From Whitmania pigra (Eukaryota > Annelida > Clitellata > Hirudinida > Haemopidae), in assembly GCA_021613335.1 (NCBI GenBank), contig JAJTWR010000065.1, forward strand, positions 20,001-84,000: a stretch of DNA of 64,000 nt, given 5' to 3'. Under the pieces are notes generated by a model. The model ran no database searches, was not told the DNA's origin, and saw only the letters and a list, made by a program, of their open reading frames with translations. Below are positions 49,224 through 61,079 of this stretch, piece after piece. The position numbers and the translations under genes were made by a program. How positions within the stretch are numbered: position 1 is the stretch's first letter; every line of letters begins with the position of its first letter.

Positions 49224-52200
49224 ATGACAGGCAAATGTTGTTACTGCGCATGGGGGACTTTGCTTCTGAAAATGTTTTCAGGTTGTTTAATCATTTTGGT
49301 TAATTTTAAGCTTACAATTTCTTGTTGCTTGTTAAGAAGTTACAATTTTAACTTGACACTCTTAAAGATCTTTACACAATCTCATGAGCACTTAAAATGG
49401 TCACATAATGTAACACATTATTATTACAAACAAGTCTATACGAATATAGGATGCAAATTGCTTGACAAATTAATTAAAAATTCATTAATCAAATGACTTA
49501 CAGATGCAATTACAGTAAACGTAGCTCTTAGACAATCAGGCAAATTCTGCCGACAGACAGAAGTTTCAGAAACAATATTTGACGGTGACACAAATTACAA
49601 GAACAGTGCTTTCTTGGATAAAGAATCTTGCATAGTAGCATATTTAACTGTGTCGTTGAAAACGCCAAAAAGCATACAGTTCATTGTTGTTTTCCATGGA
49701 GAAAGTTAGTACTATCCTGTGATAACAAATTGTGTTTAATACTTTAATAAATATTCATGCTTGTATGTTGAATCGTTTTACAATTACGGGTTATTTAGTT
49801 TATGATCATGAAACTAGAGTTTGTTGAATGCAGCACACAACAATCTATTGGATTTCTTCAATATTGACTTGACTGATGTCAATGGGAGACTCAATACCTG
49901 CGGATATTATTCTCAAAAAGCTGAAGTACTTGGTCGCGGTATGAGAGTAAATTGCCGGGATCAAAATAAGTTATACAATGAAATCAGAGTAGTTACAAGA
50001 ACATCAGAAAATTATTATATTGCTGAGTTGGAAGCTCACACCTTCGGTGACAAATATTTTGTTTTACCTCAATGGCAACATAAAATATTTTGAATTGCAA
50101 ATTCTCGAAAATTTCATTTTAGCTTTAGAATCTGAAACATATGTGATGCTTCACCAAGGCTGTTACGCAGAGTTTAAAGGTTCAAAGGTGGAAATTAGTT
50201 TGGAAAAATGTCAAAAAAAATGCTTTGAAGAAAATAAAATGTTTGTTGCTATCAAGGTTGCAATGAGAATTAAAATGTTTCATTTGTTTAGTGAAACGTG
50301 TTTTGATTGGGTTGTCTTAAATATTCAGTTATTACCTAAAGCCAGTGAAAATCGTTTATTATTTTTTTTTCTAACAACATTTTTGTAAATTTTTTTATGT
50401 TTATATTATTATAATAATTACTGGTTAATGCAATTGTTAGGTGACAAAGCTGAAAATAACTTATTAATAATATTATTAAATTTTGCTTCTCCTCTTTAAA
50501 GTAATTAAGATTTTGTTAAATAGTTATTGTGTAGGAATGAAAAATATATGGAGAATGAATGAATAAATATTTTTAATAGTCGCATCTAAAAGTAAATATT
50601 GAATGTAATCTTTGAAAGGCAAATAAGATTTGCAGTTGCGGTAATGACTTAGAAGAGGAGACAATATTAGATAACAGAGATTGTATCATTCAATGTCCAG
50701 AACAAGAAAGATACTGTGGGGGCGAAAATGTTTTTTCTGTCTACATGAGTTAGCATAATCTCTATAATTGAATAAGTAATTTAATCATGTATTTTATCAT
50801 TTTTATTTAAATTGACTGATAATTGAAAATTTAATTAAATTACTCTTAATTATTTAGTAAAAGTTCCGCTTCCAAATGTTTGGTCATGTTACCAAACGAG
50901 GGATTCTGATTCTAGTAGCGGTAAAAAGATGAACTTGACCATTGAAAAATGTCTTCATGAATGCAGTAAACACGTGTATTTTGCGACGCTAGTAATATTT
51001 ATTTTATATTACATAGGTTAAATATATTTAACGACAATTTGGACGTTTTTTTCATAAATGAACCAAAAACTTTATACTGCTTAAAAGTCGACTAGCATTG
51101 AAAACAACGATACTTTTAGGTTAAATCCTGGGAGTTCCTCAATATTAAGGTGCTTAAGTAGGTAAGTACTAAGTTGGTATACTAGATGTATTTTTTATTC
51201 ACAACAACGGACTTAGAAGGTTAACTTTATGAGCGAAACAATATACTAATATGTTTTGTTTAATCTGGTCATTAGCAATGCATTAAAGCCTATAACTGAG
51301 ATTATGTGTTATTTAAATAGTAACTAAAGTCATAAGTTAAAAGATAATTTTTTTACACCATGGCTGAAACATTAACTCGATACATGATAGCAAGGCATGT
51401 ACATCAATGCCTCGTTGCAGAAAGGAGTTGTTCCGGAGTTTATTGAACACACCACCATGATTTCGGTGGCAATCCAACGAGCCAAAAAGAACAGGGTAAG
51501 TCTGCTGTTTGGCTGGATCAAGCCCAATGCCTATGGATCAGAGCTCCATCAACTAATCTGGGGATCACCGACACTTCACATCGTATCGATGCCTATGATC
51601 AAGATCCTTCAGAACTACAATGACGGTTTCAAACCAAGAGCTTCACCATAAGACTACAAAGACATGCCTGATTTTAAGCATCAAGCGTCTGCTTAATTAA
51701 ATGAGTCTAATTAAATACAGTAAAGAAATTTTATTTATTTACACACTCAGAGAGTTGTCACAAGTCTAAGGTTGTCACGAGCTATTACGTACATATACGA
51801 TAACACAAAGTTTTAATCCCTCCCTCTCAAAAAAAAAACAAAACAGAGTATTCATTTTTTAATAAATGCTTAAGAAAATTAAAATAAATGTCTCTGATAA
51901 TTAACATGATGAAAAGATATAAAAATTTGTATTAAGTATAATATAACACATAGACATTCAGCCACGTCACATATTTTTAGAAACCCCTACCCCCATCATC
52001 CATATCGTAGCAAATGTTTGAACCTTACCCTTTCCCCCAGAGGCGTGACGACATCTATGTATGGCCCCCGATAGGTTGTAAGTGTTCATGAGGCAGCGGA
52101 CTGTAACAGGCAATGAATTTCAGATACATGTATGTACAGCTTTATTGCAGAACAAAATCAGTCGCATTAGTGGAACAACTTTATTAACTGAAAAGGTGAA

Positions 52201-55200
52201 AGGATTGAACCACAAATGAAATCAAAATATTATTGCAACAGAAACGGGCATGTGCCTACAATAACGTTAATATATAACGTTAATGATCTGAGATTTCTTC
52301 TGGGGCTCTTACGTAGATGAAAAGAAAAAAAAAGAAAGGGTCTAACAAGGAGTTCAATAAACTATTTTAAAAGTAAACGAATAAATTTTTTAGTAGCAAT
52401 GTCGCAATACATTTTCGAACTTAAGGGAATTTTAATATTATGAAATATATAAACGCGAATGTCTGAATAAAATTTCAAAGTTAAAATTAATAACAACAAA
52501 TGGCATACGACAATTGTTTTTTAATAAAAAATTTAATATTAAATTATTAATCCTCTAAGTTAGGTGATCGCTGTCTTTGTTTGAAATCTTTCCCAACTAC
52601 TCCAGCATTAGCTTACGAAACTTCCTGCACCACACCATGTTCAGGAGATACAACCCGAGTTTGCGGGGGCGAAACTGGAATGAATATAATGCGAAGTAAT
52701 TAAATAATTTTTATATAATTTAATTTATATTGATATTATATTATATCGCAGACAGTCAAAATTTTCGTACTGCAAAATAAAATCCGTCGCAAATTGCAGG
52801 ATTTACAGGGTCATGGGGTATGGTTAGGATTAAGGGTAAGGTTGGATTAGGGCCAGAGTATAGTAGGATAAGAATGGAGATAGGATGGGGTAGGATTATA
52901 GCTAGGGTGCAGTAGGATAGTGATGGAGTTAGGCATCAAAAGTCGTCATGTATCAATTGGCCGTTGCGCGCCAAAAAGCCAAAGCCTATCATTTAAAATA
53001 GAAATAATAAAAAATATGCTGAAACTAAGAAGTTAAAACAAAATAGTCCCTTCAAAACAGCCCCATCAAATCATAAACAATCATCAAAACAATTCGATAC
53101 AATTTATTGGTAAAAATTAATAAGCTAAATTAAATGTAAATTAGTTAAATTGTGAGATTATAAGTATGAAGACTTTTGTTTTCACTTACTAAATCCTCCT
53201 CCTGTTCATGATGACCCGTCAATATAGCCCGGTGACAAAATAACCCAGGACGAAATAGTTCAGGACAAGCTAGTCAATGTATTTTAAAAAATATTTTTGT
53301 TAGTTAAACACATTAACCGATAAATGATTTCAAATTTAATTCGAAGTTAGTGTTTTGAATGCTTATATGGCCAATTTGAGTTTAATTGGTATCAGGGAAT
53401 TTCATTAAGTGGAAGATTTATCGTCAAAAATATTATTAGGATTCCGGCTACTTCCTCACATTACATGGACTTTTCAAGTTGGTATTTAATATAAATCATC
53501 GATTGACAAGCAACATGTGAATCTGCACAAAGAGAATTTACCAGACACTCATTAAGTCACTAAGGTTTCTTTGATCGTTTAATTTCTATTGATCCTTCCC
53601 CGAGTTCCCGTAGCAATTTGTACTATGAAGGGTTTGATTTGGAATTTAATCTATGTTATCGATTGACGTACAACATATTCGAGCCACACAAAGTGAATCG
53701 CCTTATCGGACTCACATTATCATCACGTCATGTGGACATGTAACAAATCTACAATGAACCAATTTTACCGCTATTTTGACCGGGTTGTTTTGACGGGGCT
53801 ATTTCGTCCTGAGCTATTTTGTCATTGGGCTATTCTGACGGGATCGTTTTGACTGGGCTGTTTTGTCCTCAGCTATTTTGTAACCGGCTATATTGACGGG
53901 GTTATTTTGTCGCCGGGCTGTTATGGCGGGATGCTGAAAAGTTATGTTCCGTGTTCTTGGGGTTCAAATAGCATCGCTCTTCGTTATCATTTAATTAATT
54001 TAAGCTGTGTCTTACAGTATGATGCATCTGATTTACTTCATCATCTACTCCAAGAATTGATCTCCAATGTTCAAAAATATCTCTTAAGATTTTTACATTT
54101 AAAATATGTGATTTCGATATTTAGGGAGTTATGGGACTCAGAGACTTGTTAAGCGGACTCCTTGCAGCGTGGAATTGGTTAACGAGTTCGTTACCGTCCT
54201 TTGAAGTATTGCTTCCCTTTTGTCTTACAAATTATTATGCGTAAACAATATGCATTCCAAAGTAGGAAGTTGATGCAAATCTTAAGATAAAAATAGTTTC
54301 GAGAAAGAATTGAAGAGAGAACGCAATATCGAAGCGACTCGTGACCAATTTTGGTCAATTGCAGCGAGCTCGTGAATCGTTAACCAGTTCTTTGAAGTTT
54401 TTAAACAATTTATTAACAGACATTCAAGAAATCAATCATAAGACCAATAATTATTCCTCATCATCAGTTAAGCCTTCAAATCCGTCAAAAGTCGAACAGT
54501 CTTCATATTCATTTTCGGCTCTTGCCGGATCGCAGGCTAGTTCAAAGTCCGGGTGGTCACTTTACTCCTTTCCTGTAGACTTAATGTCAGCATTTCTAAA
54601 GCCAATCAGAATCAAATCAGGAGACACTTTGTCCCATGCTTGTGCAACCCATGTGCATACCTCGGAATACAAGGCCTTCCTGTCTCGTCCAGACAGTGTG
54701 TGAGTGTATGTGCCATTCTGCATCCATTCCTCCCTCTCAGATCTGTCAATTTCTCAACGATTTGTAGTTGCAGTTTGGATGATAGACCACCCGGGATGAT
54801 TGCAATGTGACATCCTCTTAAGTTGAGCATCTTCTTAACTGACTCCTCTTTATGAGCAGTCATTGCATCCATGATCAACCGCGAGCTCTAAAAGAATCCC
54901 CTCTTTTGAGAACATTTCTGAATCCAGAGCTTCATGCCGAAAATTTTTCGCATTGTCTCTTGAAAATCAATATTGGTTTTGACTTGGTGCCAGCCGCAGA
55001 GCATCCAAGTATGACTGTGAAACATGTCCGTTCGTAGCCATTTGTTGTTATTGCCACAGTTCTGGCGCCAGATGCTTTCACTAGCGGGAATGTCAAAAGC
55101 TATCTCTTCCCTTTGTTCCAAGACCCACAGCTTTAGATCAGACTCTAACTTTGGCCATTTCGCATTTTGGCCAAGGCATGCACGTTTTCTCAGGTTCAGT

Positions 55201-58200
55201 TTCTCAAGCAATCATTCCTTCTTTCTCCATTCGCGAACCGACACTTCATTAACGTTGAACTCCCAAGCAGCTGCTCTGTTACCTTTGTCTTTTGTTCTAG
55301 AAATGACTTGAAGCTTGTAGGCAACAGTGTACGAGTTACGTTTATCAGCCACTTTCTTAACGACGTCGATATTTCAATCTATTTATTTATTTGATTATAG
55401 TCCGTTGCATGACTAAAATGATTTTGACTTATATTTCAATCAAGAGCACTTCTATCTATATATCACTGAATTTATCACTTCAAGCATCGACCGCTCATCC
55501 AACGGAAGATTTTTTTACAACGTTTATATTTGATTGTTTTATATATTAGAAACTGCTTCAATTTAACCTTTTAATATATATAATTTTAATTTAAATGTTA
55601 AATTATTTTAGCCAAAAGAAAAAAAAGCGTCTATTGGTGCGTGTTATAATCGTTTGCGTGTTTAAAAGTGATTTTTTACATAAATTGGAAAAATTGCGTG
55701 TTAAATTCGTCTGCGTGTTTATTTCGTAAAAATACGGTATATACCAATTTCAAAAGTTCGATGGAAACTGCGGAAACAGTCGGAATTTTATTATTATTAT
55801 TTTAACCTTCCACTTCCGTTTTCAAAAACTGGTACAAATCCACTATTCCTTCTTTGAACATTCCTTTAAGGAGTTCATTTTCTTGCAACTTAATGATCTC
55901 CAACTGCCGTTAATCTAGGCAACTAGCCAAATTTGCTTGAAATATGTTTTGAAACAATTTCATTTCTTCTGCCTTTAATTGCAAGTCAGAAAACCCCTCC
56001 TGAAACTGCAGGTGGGGATTTTTGATGATCTTAAATGAAAATGACGTGAGTAACTTAGCTGTTGCTTTAGCCATAAAAACCTTGCACTGCTTAAAGTGTG
56101 GCAAATTGTTGGCTTGTACTTGTTCTAAAAACAAGACAAGTTTATATCTGAAGACTTTTAGGTGGTGCACAAATCAATAACAAAATTTCTCCTTGTAATT
56201 TTAAGTTCAGATAATTTAAATGACTAGTTATATGTATCAGAAGCCATCCACTTTTCATCAGAAAGTAATGGCTTGCTTAGTTTTACATTCCAGGAAGTCA
56301 CCTATTTTCTTTCTTAATTTTAATACCACGCTCTGAACTTTCTCACAACTTAGCCATCTTACTGTTGTGCTATAATTTGATAAATCTTGCGATTCTGCAT
56401 CTTTCAACATGTCTCTGAACAGTCTATGTGACCTTATTTAATTTGCACAGGATTCAGCACACCGCTAATATCCATAAAATTGCTGGTGAGTAAGTGAGAC
56501 AGTGCACAGTCTAAATCATCTCGTTATAGAATTGACTTTAAATAAAATACCTACCGATACAGTGCAGGATAGTGCGCCAGCATGGCTTAATGGTTAAGGC
56601 CGCGCCTCTCACGATGGAAGCGCGGATTCGAACCCCGCTGCGGGAGCACCGTCATAATCATCTAGCTATGCAACGGACGTTAATAAAACATTATTTTAAA
56701 GTTTAGAAACATTGGTTGTAGAATGTTTTCCTCTACACACTTGTCCAAATAAGCCTTTCTTTATGCCATTCAAGTATTTTCCTTCGACAACAGTCAGGTA
56801 ACTGAGGTTAGTCTAGTCCAAGCTATAATCAGCATTGTAAAAAAAAGTTCACCGCGGGCCGGATGAAAAAGCCATAGTTTGGGGACCCCTGGTCTACTGT
56901 ATCTACCAACGAAATACATTGAAACCTCGAATGTGAATTTAAAACTCGTCGAAGGTGTTACGAACAAAGTACTTTAATTATGTACCTGTTCTATCTACAG
57001 CTTGCAAGAGAATAGAATCCAAATTAACTTGTGAAGACATTTTGCGATGTAACGGTGAATATGATATGTTTGGAGTTTGCATATCCGGTTGCAAGTCAGG
57101 ATACGTTGGTAAACATTGTTTGCAAAAAGGTAATCGCCCGATGATTTCAGAATTCTGCATCATTAACTTATCATATTAACCTTGAAAACAAATGTTAAGA
57201 TTATGTAATAGTGGTAATGCTCTGATTGACATAATCAGTGATTTTCAGAGTCCAGATAACTCGAATAACTCATCTGAGACCTATTAGTTTAAAACAAAAA
57301 ACACAGTATGCCTTATGACCCATTGTTTTGAGGAAGCACCGGCATACAACATACGGTTGTTATGTAAATGGAAAATCGTATATAAAGTGCCGTCACATCC
57401 TATTTGCAATTGCAATTGAGCCTTGTATTTTATTACTTTTGCAAAAGCTACTCCAGATATTGTCAAGGTTCCAGATCTCCGATTGACTACAACAACGAAT
57501 CTACCATTAGTAGCAACAGAAAGAGATGATGATACAAACGGAACTGATGATATAAGTAAAGTATTTTCAACTATAATAACTATTATAAATATGGAGTTAT
57601 GTAATGATAGACTGAATTTTGCGGGTGTGCCAATAAACATAATTTTGGATTTCTGCGGATTCAGTTTAAGTTTAAGTTTTTTATCATCGGTTTAATAGCC
57701 GACTATGAAACAGAACGGCCAAATTCCCACTGTGTCCTAGAATTTTCTCTAGATGGAAGATTGATTAATTAGTGCAATTATTTTTAAGATTTGTGTGTAA
57801 TTTTAATAAATAATGAACGCTTAAAATATCTTTACGTCCAAATTCATCTGGGTAATCACAATATTTATAAGAACGGGTATTGAAATACAACAAAGCTCCA
57901 TCAAAATCTTACCGAGGCATGCGTTATTAGAAAGTAATGAAATTTTGTTGCTAACGTTCTTTATTATGGCATAAAATTAAAATTGTATCAATAATTTTCA
58001 AACTCGCATAGCACTTTGTAATGCAACAAATACTGGAAATTGGCTCGACCAATTTTTGAGGAATACAAGGTTAATAGACTCACACAAGAATAAAAGTCAT
58101 AGTTTTAGCATATTTAATAATTTTTAGAGGTTCAGGGTTTTTTTTTATTTGATTGCACCTGCACCCAAAATGTCGATTTGGACCAAGGAAGTGGATCATT

Positions 58201-58476
58201 AAAAAGGTTCATAGGAGAGACAGATACTTGTTAATTGTCATATATCAAATAATCTTATATGTTATAAGCTAAATTTTTTATTACAATATAACTTATTAAA
58301 AATTTGACAATAGTATAATAAGAATTATTTATTTTCCAGACAAAAGTAAAGATTTTATGGAAACACTTAAATTGATTCTTCTTATAGTCATCGTAACATC
58401 GTCTGTAATTTGCTGCTATGGAATGACGTTTGTGCTATTAGTTTTTCACATTTGCTTTCTTATTATTTGTTATTGA
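49224..58476 (+). CDS. Receptor gene B: paralog of A with truncated tail
   Basis: Exons: 49224-49281, 49504-49704, 49834-50046, 50123-50256, 50619-50748, 50858-50991, 52560-52695, 57001-57129, 57448-57624, 58340-58476; 1449 nt, 482 aa. Domain order equals gene A: leader (MTGKCCYCAWGTLLLKMFS), F5/8C-like, WSC x2 (HQGCYAEF, ICSCGND, RYCGGEN; WSCYQTR, RCLCLK, VCGGETG), EGF-like (CNGEYDMFGVCISGCKSGYV), linker, hydrophobic segment. All Cys of the WSC and EGF modules are kept. In the last exon TGA at 58474-58476 replaces a sense codon present in A, removing the cytoplasmic tail that would otherwise run to about 58595. The F5/8C and WSC exons differ from A at many residues. Intron 7 has expanded to 4.3 kb by transposon insertion. 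It may be functional with a tail-less product, or an early pseudogene. Confidence 0.75.
51385..51660 (+). mobile_element. Reverse-transcriptase fragment in receptor B intron 6
   Basis: A frame of about 85 codons from 51397 reads QKGVVPEFIEHTTMISVAIQ, then WIKPNAYGSELHQLIW and KILQNYNDGF. This is the early palm region of a non-LTR reverse transcriptase of the kind whose normal phrase is close to WLDLANAYGS. The catalytic Asp in that phrase is replaced by Lys. The fragment is absent from gene A. Confidence 0.6.
53043..53940. mobile_element. Decayed relative of the repeat-TIR hAT element
   Basis: Left-type units (gcccggtgacaaaataaccc) at about 53215-53275 and right-type units (ttttgacggggctatttcg) at about 53770-53937 flank about 500 bp that no longer codes. 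A few units also lie at 53043-53075. The site is offset from that in gene A, so this looks like a separate insertion of the same family in the paralogous intron. Confidence 0.7.
54218..55740 (-). mobile_element. Degenerate pogo/Tigger-like DNA transposon, copy 2
   Basis: Close relative of copy 1 without the nested 498-bp insert. Minus-strand frames give the N-terminal DNA-binding part (LESDLKLWVLEQREEIAFDI), the middle, and the DDE block with HIAIIPGGLSSKLQ, but frameshifts break the gene. The right end has the same gcgtgtt subterminal repeats and ends aaaatacggtat. It lies in receptor B intron 7. Confidence 0.85.
56510..56552 (+). mobile_element. LINE 3'-tail fragment
   Basis: The phrase aatcatctcgttatagaattg followed by actttaaataaaatacct is nearly the same as the 3' end of the LINE fragment at 61600-61635. 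It lies directly before the SINE. Confidence 0.5.
56573..56693 (+). mobile_element. tRNA-derived SINE, copy 2
   Basis: A box tggcttaatgg and B box ggattcgaacc are placed as in copy 1 (8131-8250), with the same tail (atcatctagctatgcaacgg, then acgttaataaaa). Like copy 1 it lacks an acceptor stem. Inserted within the Charlie-type hAT in receptor B intron 7. Confidence 0.8.
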
Positions 58477-59549
58477 AATGTCCTTCTTAGCCGCAAACAT
58501 GCAAAGTCAGTCCATTCAGAGGGAAGTCAAGCGTCTGCTGGAGCAAGTCGAGTTCCTCCTGTTGAGACAAGTCAAGTTCCATCTGCAGAGCCTTGAAGAC
58601 TTTTAAATCATGTTCTGTAGAAAAATAGTTCAACCAATGAAAGTCAATTTTTCTGACAGGAAATATTCAAGGTTGTTAGGTTGGTTCTTTAAAATTAGTT
58701 TGGAGCAAATGACATATATTTGAAATTCAAGTTTGTAAAAAGAAATCACAAATAATTTTTGTTTTTTTTTTTTTTTTAGAATTGAGTCTCAAGAACCAGC
58801 TTTTGCAAAATGATTGCCATGGAATAAAGAACTGATAAAAAATTTAAAAATACCAAAAATAGCAAAACTTTAGATTGTGAAATAGTCAGTAGACAATTTA
58901 AACTTATATTTAGAAATTGGTAGCTTACTTATAACAAGAAATAAAATCTGTAGCCCAATCTATGTATTTTTTGCGCAGTTTGAGGTTGCGGCAGTTAACA
59001 AGACTGTGCTGCCAGTGTGAGAAGCAGAAGTTATAACCGTTAGATAGCGTTGGATCATCCTTGAGAAGTTGCGCTATATGTATGGTCCTAACATTTGAAT
59101 CGATTGTTCAAGGTATTCAAAATATTGACTAAAATATTTCTGAAAACGAACACTTACAAATTTGCTCTTAAACATACGATGAATGTAATGGTATCTGGCA
59201 AAGGATGATTTGATTTCGAAATGGATCAAACTGCATACGCATATGGTGGAGATGGCTTTGCAAAGAATTTATTAAAAAAAGAAATTTGAATTCTTCTTTG
59301 TAGCGGTCGCCGGAGATAGAATTTTACGGTACTCGACCGCGGGCTTTTTTGTCGCCGCGGTTTGGACCGCAGTTCGTGTTGCTTTTGCTAATCAACGGGG
59401 CAAAACCATTGGCCACATCGGTGGATCATTCATACCTGACATAGAAGATAACTAAGGTAATTTTTAAAATAAGATCGTAATAGCTGAAAAAATTGCTAAG
59501 GAGCGGATGAGGGTTAAAGGCCTGGAAGATGATTAGAGGATTTATAAAG
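58477..59549. other. 3' flank of receptor gene B
   Basis: The old tail-coding sequence continues to about 58595 behind the premature stop, then noncoding sequence matching the flank of gene A to about 58990. After that the units diverge. A GC-richer patch at 59305-59400 (ccgcgg and cgaccgcggg) may be a transposon scrap, but no family could be named. Confidence 0.4.
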
Positions 59550-60080
59550 TTAAGCAATATCATCTCGTAGATGTCCATCGACCTCTCGCCCTACTGGATA
59601 TTTTATACAATTATCATAAATACAATATCTTCCAGAAATTCGCAAAGACCATAGACTGTTGCTTTCACCGCCGTTCGCACGCACATAATCTTTTGAACCA
59701 ACTCGCATGCCCGCTGAGCTATCTCCTAGCTTGACAATTTGTTTCCTGTCGCTGAGGTACGACCTCAGCCACAAAAAAGCTGAGTACCTAAAGGCGAATT
59801 CGTCGTCGAGGCAATGGAGCAGGATGCCGACGGTGTCGAAGGCTGCTGATAAGTCGACCAGAATTGTGCATCTGTTCTTCCTAGCTGAAGTCTATGGTAG
59901 AGAAGTTCAGTCTCCATAGAATGGCCACAGCGATAAGCAGATTGGTGATTGGAATAGCTACTCTTTGATAAAAGATAGGGGCGAATGCGTTGCAAAGCAA
60001 GGCATCCGATTATTTTGGAAGAATTAGTGAGGTTAGAGAAAAATTTAATATAAAGATTTAAGTATAATCTTTTCAATAGA
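59550..60080 (-). mobile_element. Frame-shifted LINE reverse-transcriptase fragment
   Basis: Minus strand, 5' part first: CLALQRIRPYLLSKSSYSNH, QSAYRCGHSMETELLYHRL, then after frameshifts WLRSYLSDRKQIVKLGDSS. These are reverse-transcriptase finger and palm blocks of a Jockey/CR1-like element. The order is correct but at least two frameshifts separate them. Confidence 0.8.
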
Positions 60081-60756
60081 AATTAAAGGTATAACAGCAA
60101 CAATGAATTGTATGAAAATTAGCCCAATCAAGTTTATTGTCGGTGGTCACCAAAATATGGAAAATGTTGCCGAGGAGTCGCAGCGCCAAAAAGGTTAAGA
60201 ACCGGTCTTAAACGAAAATATCCATAAAATAGTCCATAGATGTCACTGTTTCTAATGTAAAGCTAGATAATGGCCCTAGGAAAACTTACGGAAATTTTTT
60301 AAATATTTCATTTTTAATTATCTCTTAATTATGAAATAATATCCTGTACTATTCATGCTGCTGAAATTGCGAACTTGTATTTGTGACTTTGTAAAGATAT
60401 TGAGTATAGAGTGTTTGACGAGAGAATGTTTAAGATGCAGTGCTGTTGTTAAAAATGTCACAAATTAACGGATTATTTCCAAACGTGGCAATTACTAAGA
60501 TTGCGCGTTTATAAACAACGAAAACCATCATCAACGACCAAAATTCTCCCATTTACCTCAGCCATTATCAGCAATTGCTGCTTAAAAACTCTCGTTCACA
60601 ATTTAAATCATCGTGCTATAAAATTTATAGTATTTAAATAAAATACGTTTTTAACAAAACCCTCCTTATTTAAGAATAAATCGATTTATTTTTGTTATTT
60701 CACCATTTAAATTTTCCGTTTTTATTTATATATGTTGACGTTTCATTCTATAGTTC

Positions 60757-60985
60757 TTCAGTCCAAATCATCTCAGTTATGCAAAGGACTATAATCAAAT
60801 AAATAAATAAATCTATAGTTCTTCTCCAAATCATCTCAGTTATGCAAAGGACTATAATCAAATAAATAAATAAATCTATAGTTCTTCTCCAAATCATCTC
60901 AGTTATGCAAAGGACTATAATCAAATAAATAAATAAATCTATAGTTCTTCTCCAAATCATCTTAGTTATGCAACGGAGAGCCCAT
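60757..60985. repeat. 63-bp minisatellite, about 3.6 copies
   Basis: Units start near 60748, 60811, 60874 and 60937, with period 63. Each holds ccaaatcatctcagttatgc, then aaaggactataatc and aaataaataaataa. Because 63 is divisible by 3, the minus strand shows a repetitive 21-codon frame that is not a gene. The unit resembles the 3' tail of the local SINE and LINE families. Confidence 0.95.
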
Positions 60986-61079
60986 GCCACATCAGTTCAG
61001 CGTCAAAAATGTTTAAATTCTATGAGAGCTATATCAGGAAACTCCTGGGGAGTCTGTAAAACCAGTCTTCTACAAGTCT

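Larger units (their letters stand above)
55790..56891 (-). mobile_element. Decayed Charlie-type hAT element
   Basis: Minus-strand reading from about 56470 to 55800 matches the C-terminal half of the GTF2IRD2/ZBED5-like hAT transposases: ITSHLNYLNLKLQGE, then VQANNLPHFKQCK and LEIIKLQENELLKGMFKEG. Stops and frameshifts are present. The right terminus at about 56860-56891, ggggacccctg preceded by gccatagttt, is the classic Charlie end (reverse complement begins caggggtccccaaactatgg). A SINE has inserted at 56573. The left terminus is lost. Confidence 0.7.

Noticed and set aside
60748..60990. 80-codon repetitive minus-strand frame
   Set aside because: It is a by-product of a 63-bp tandem repeat, whose length is a multiple of three.
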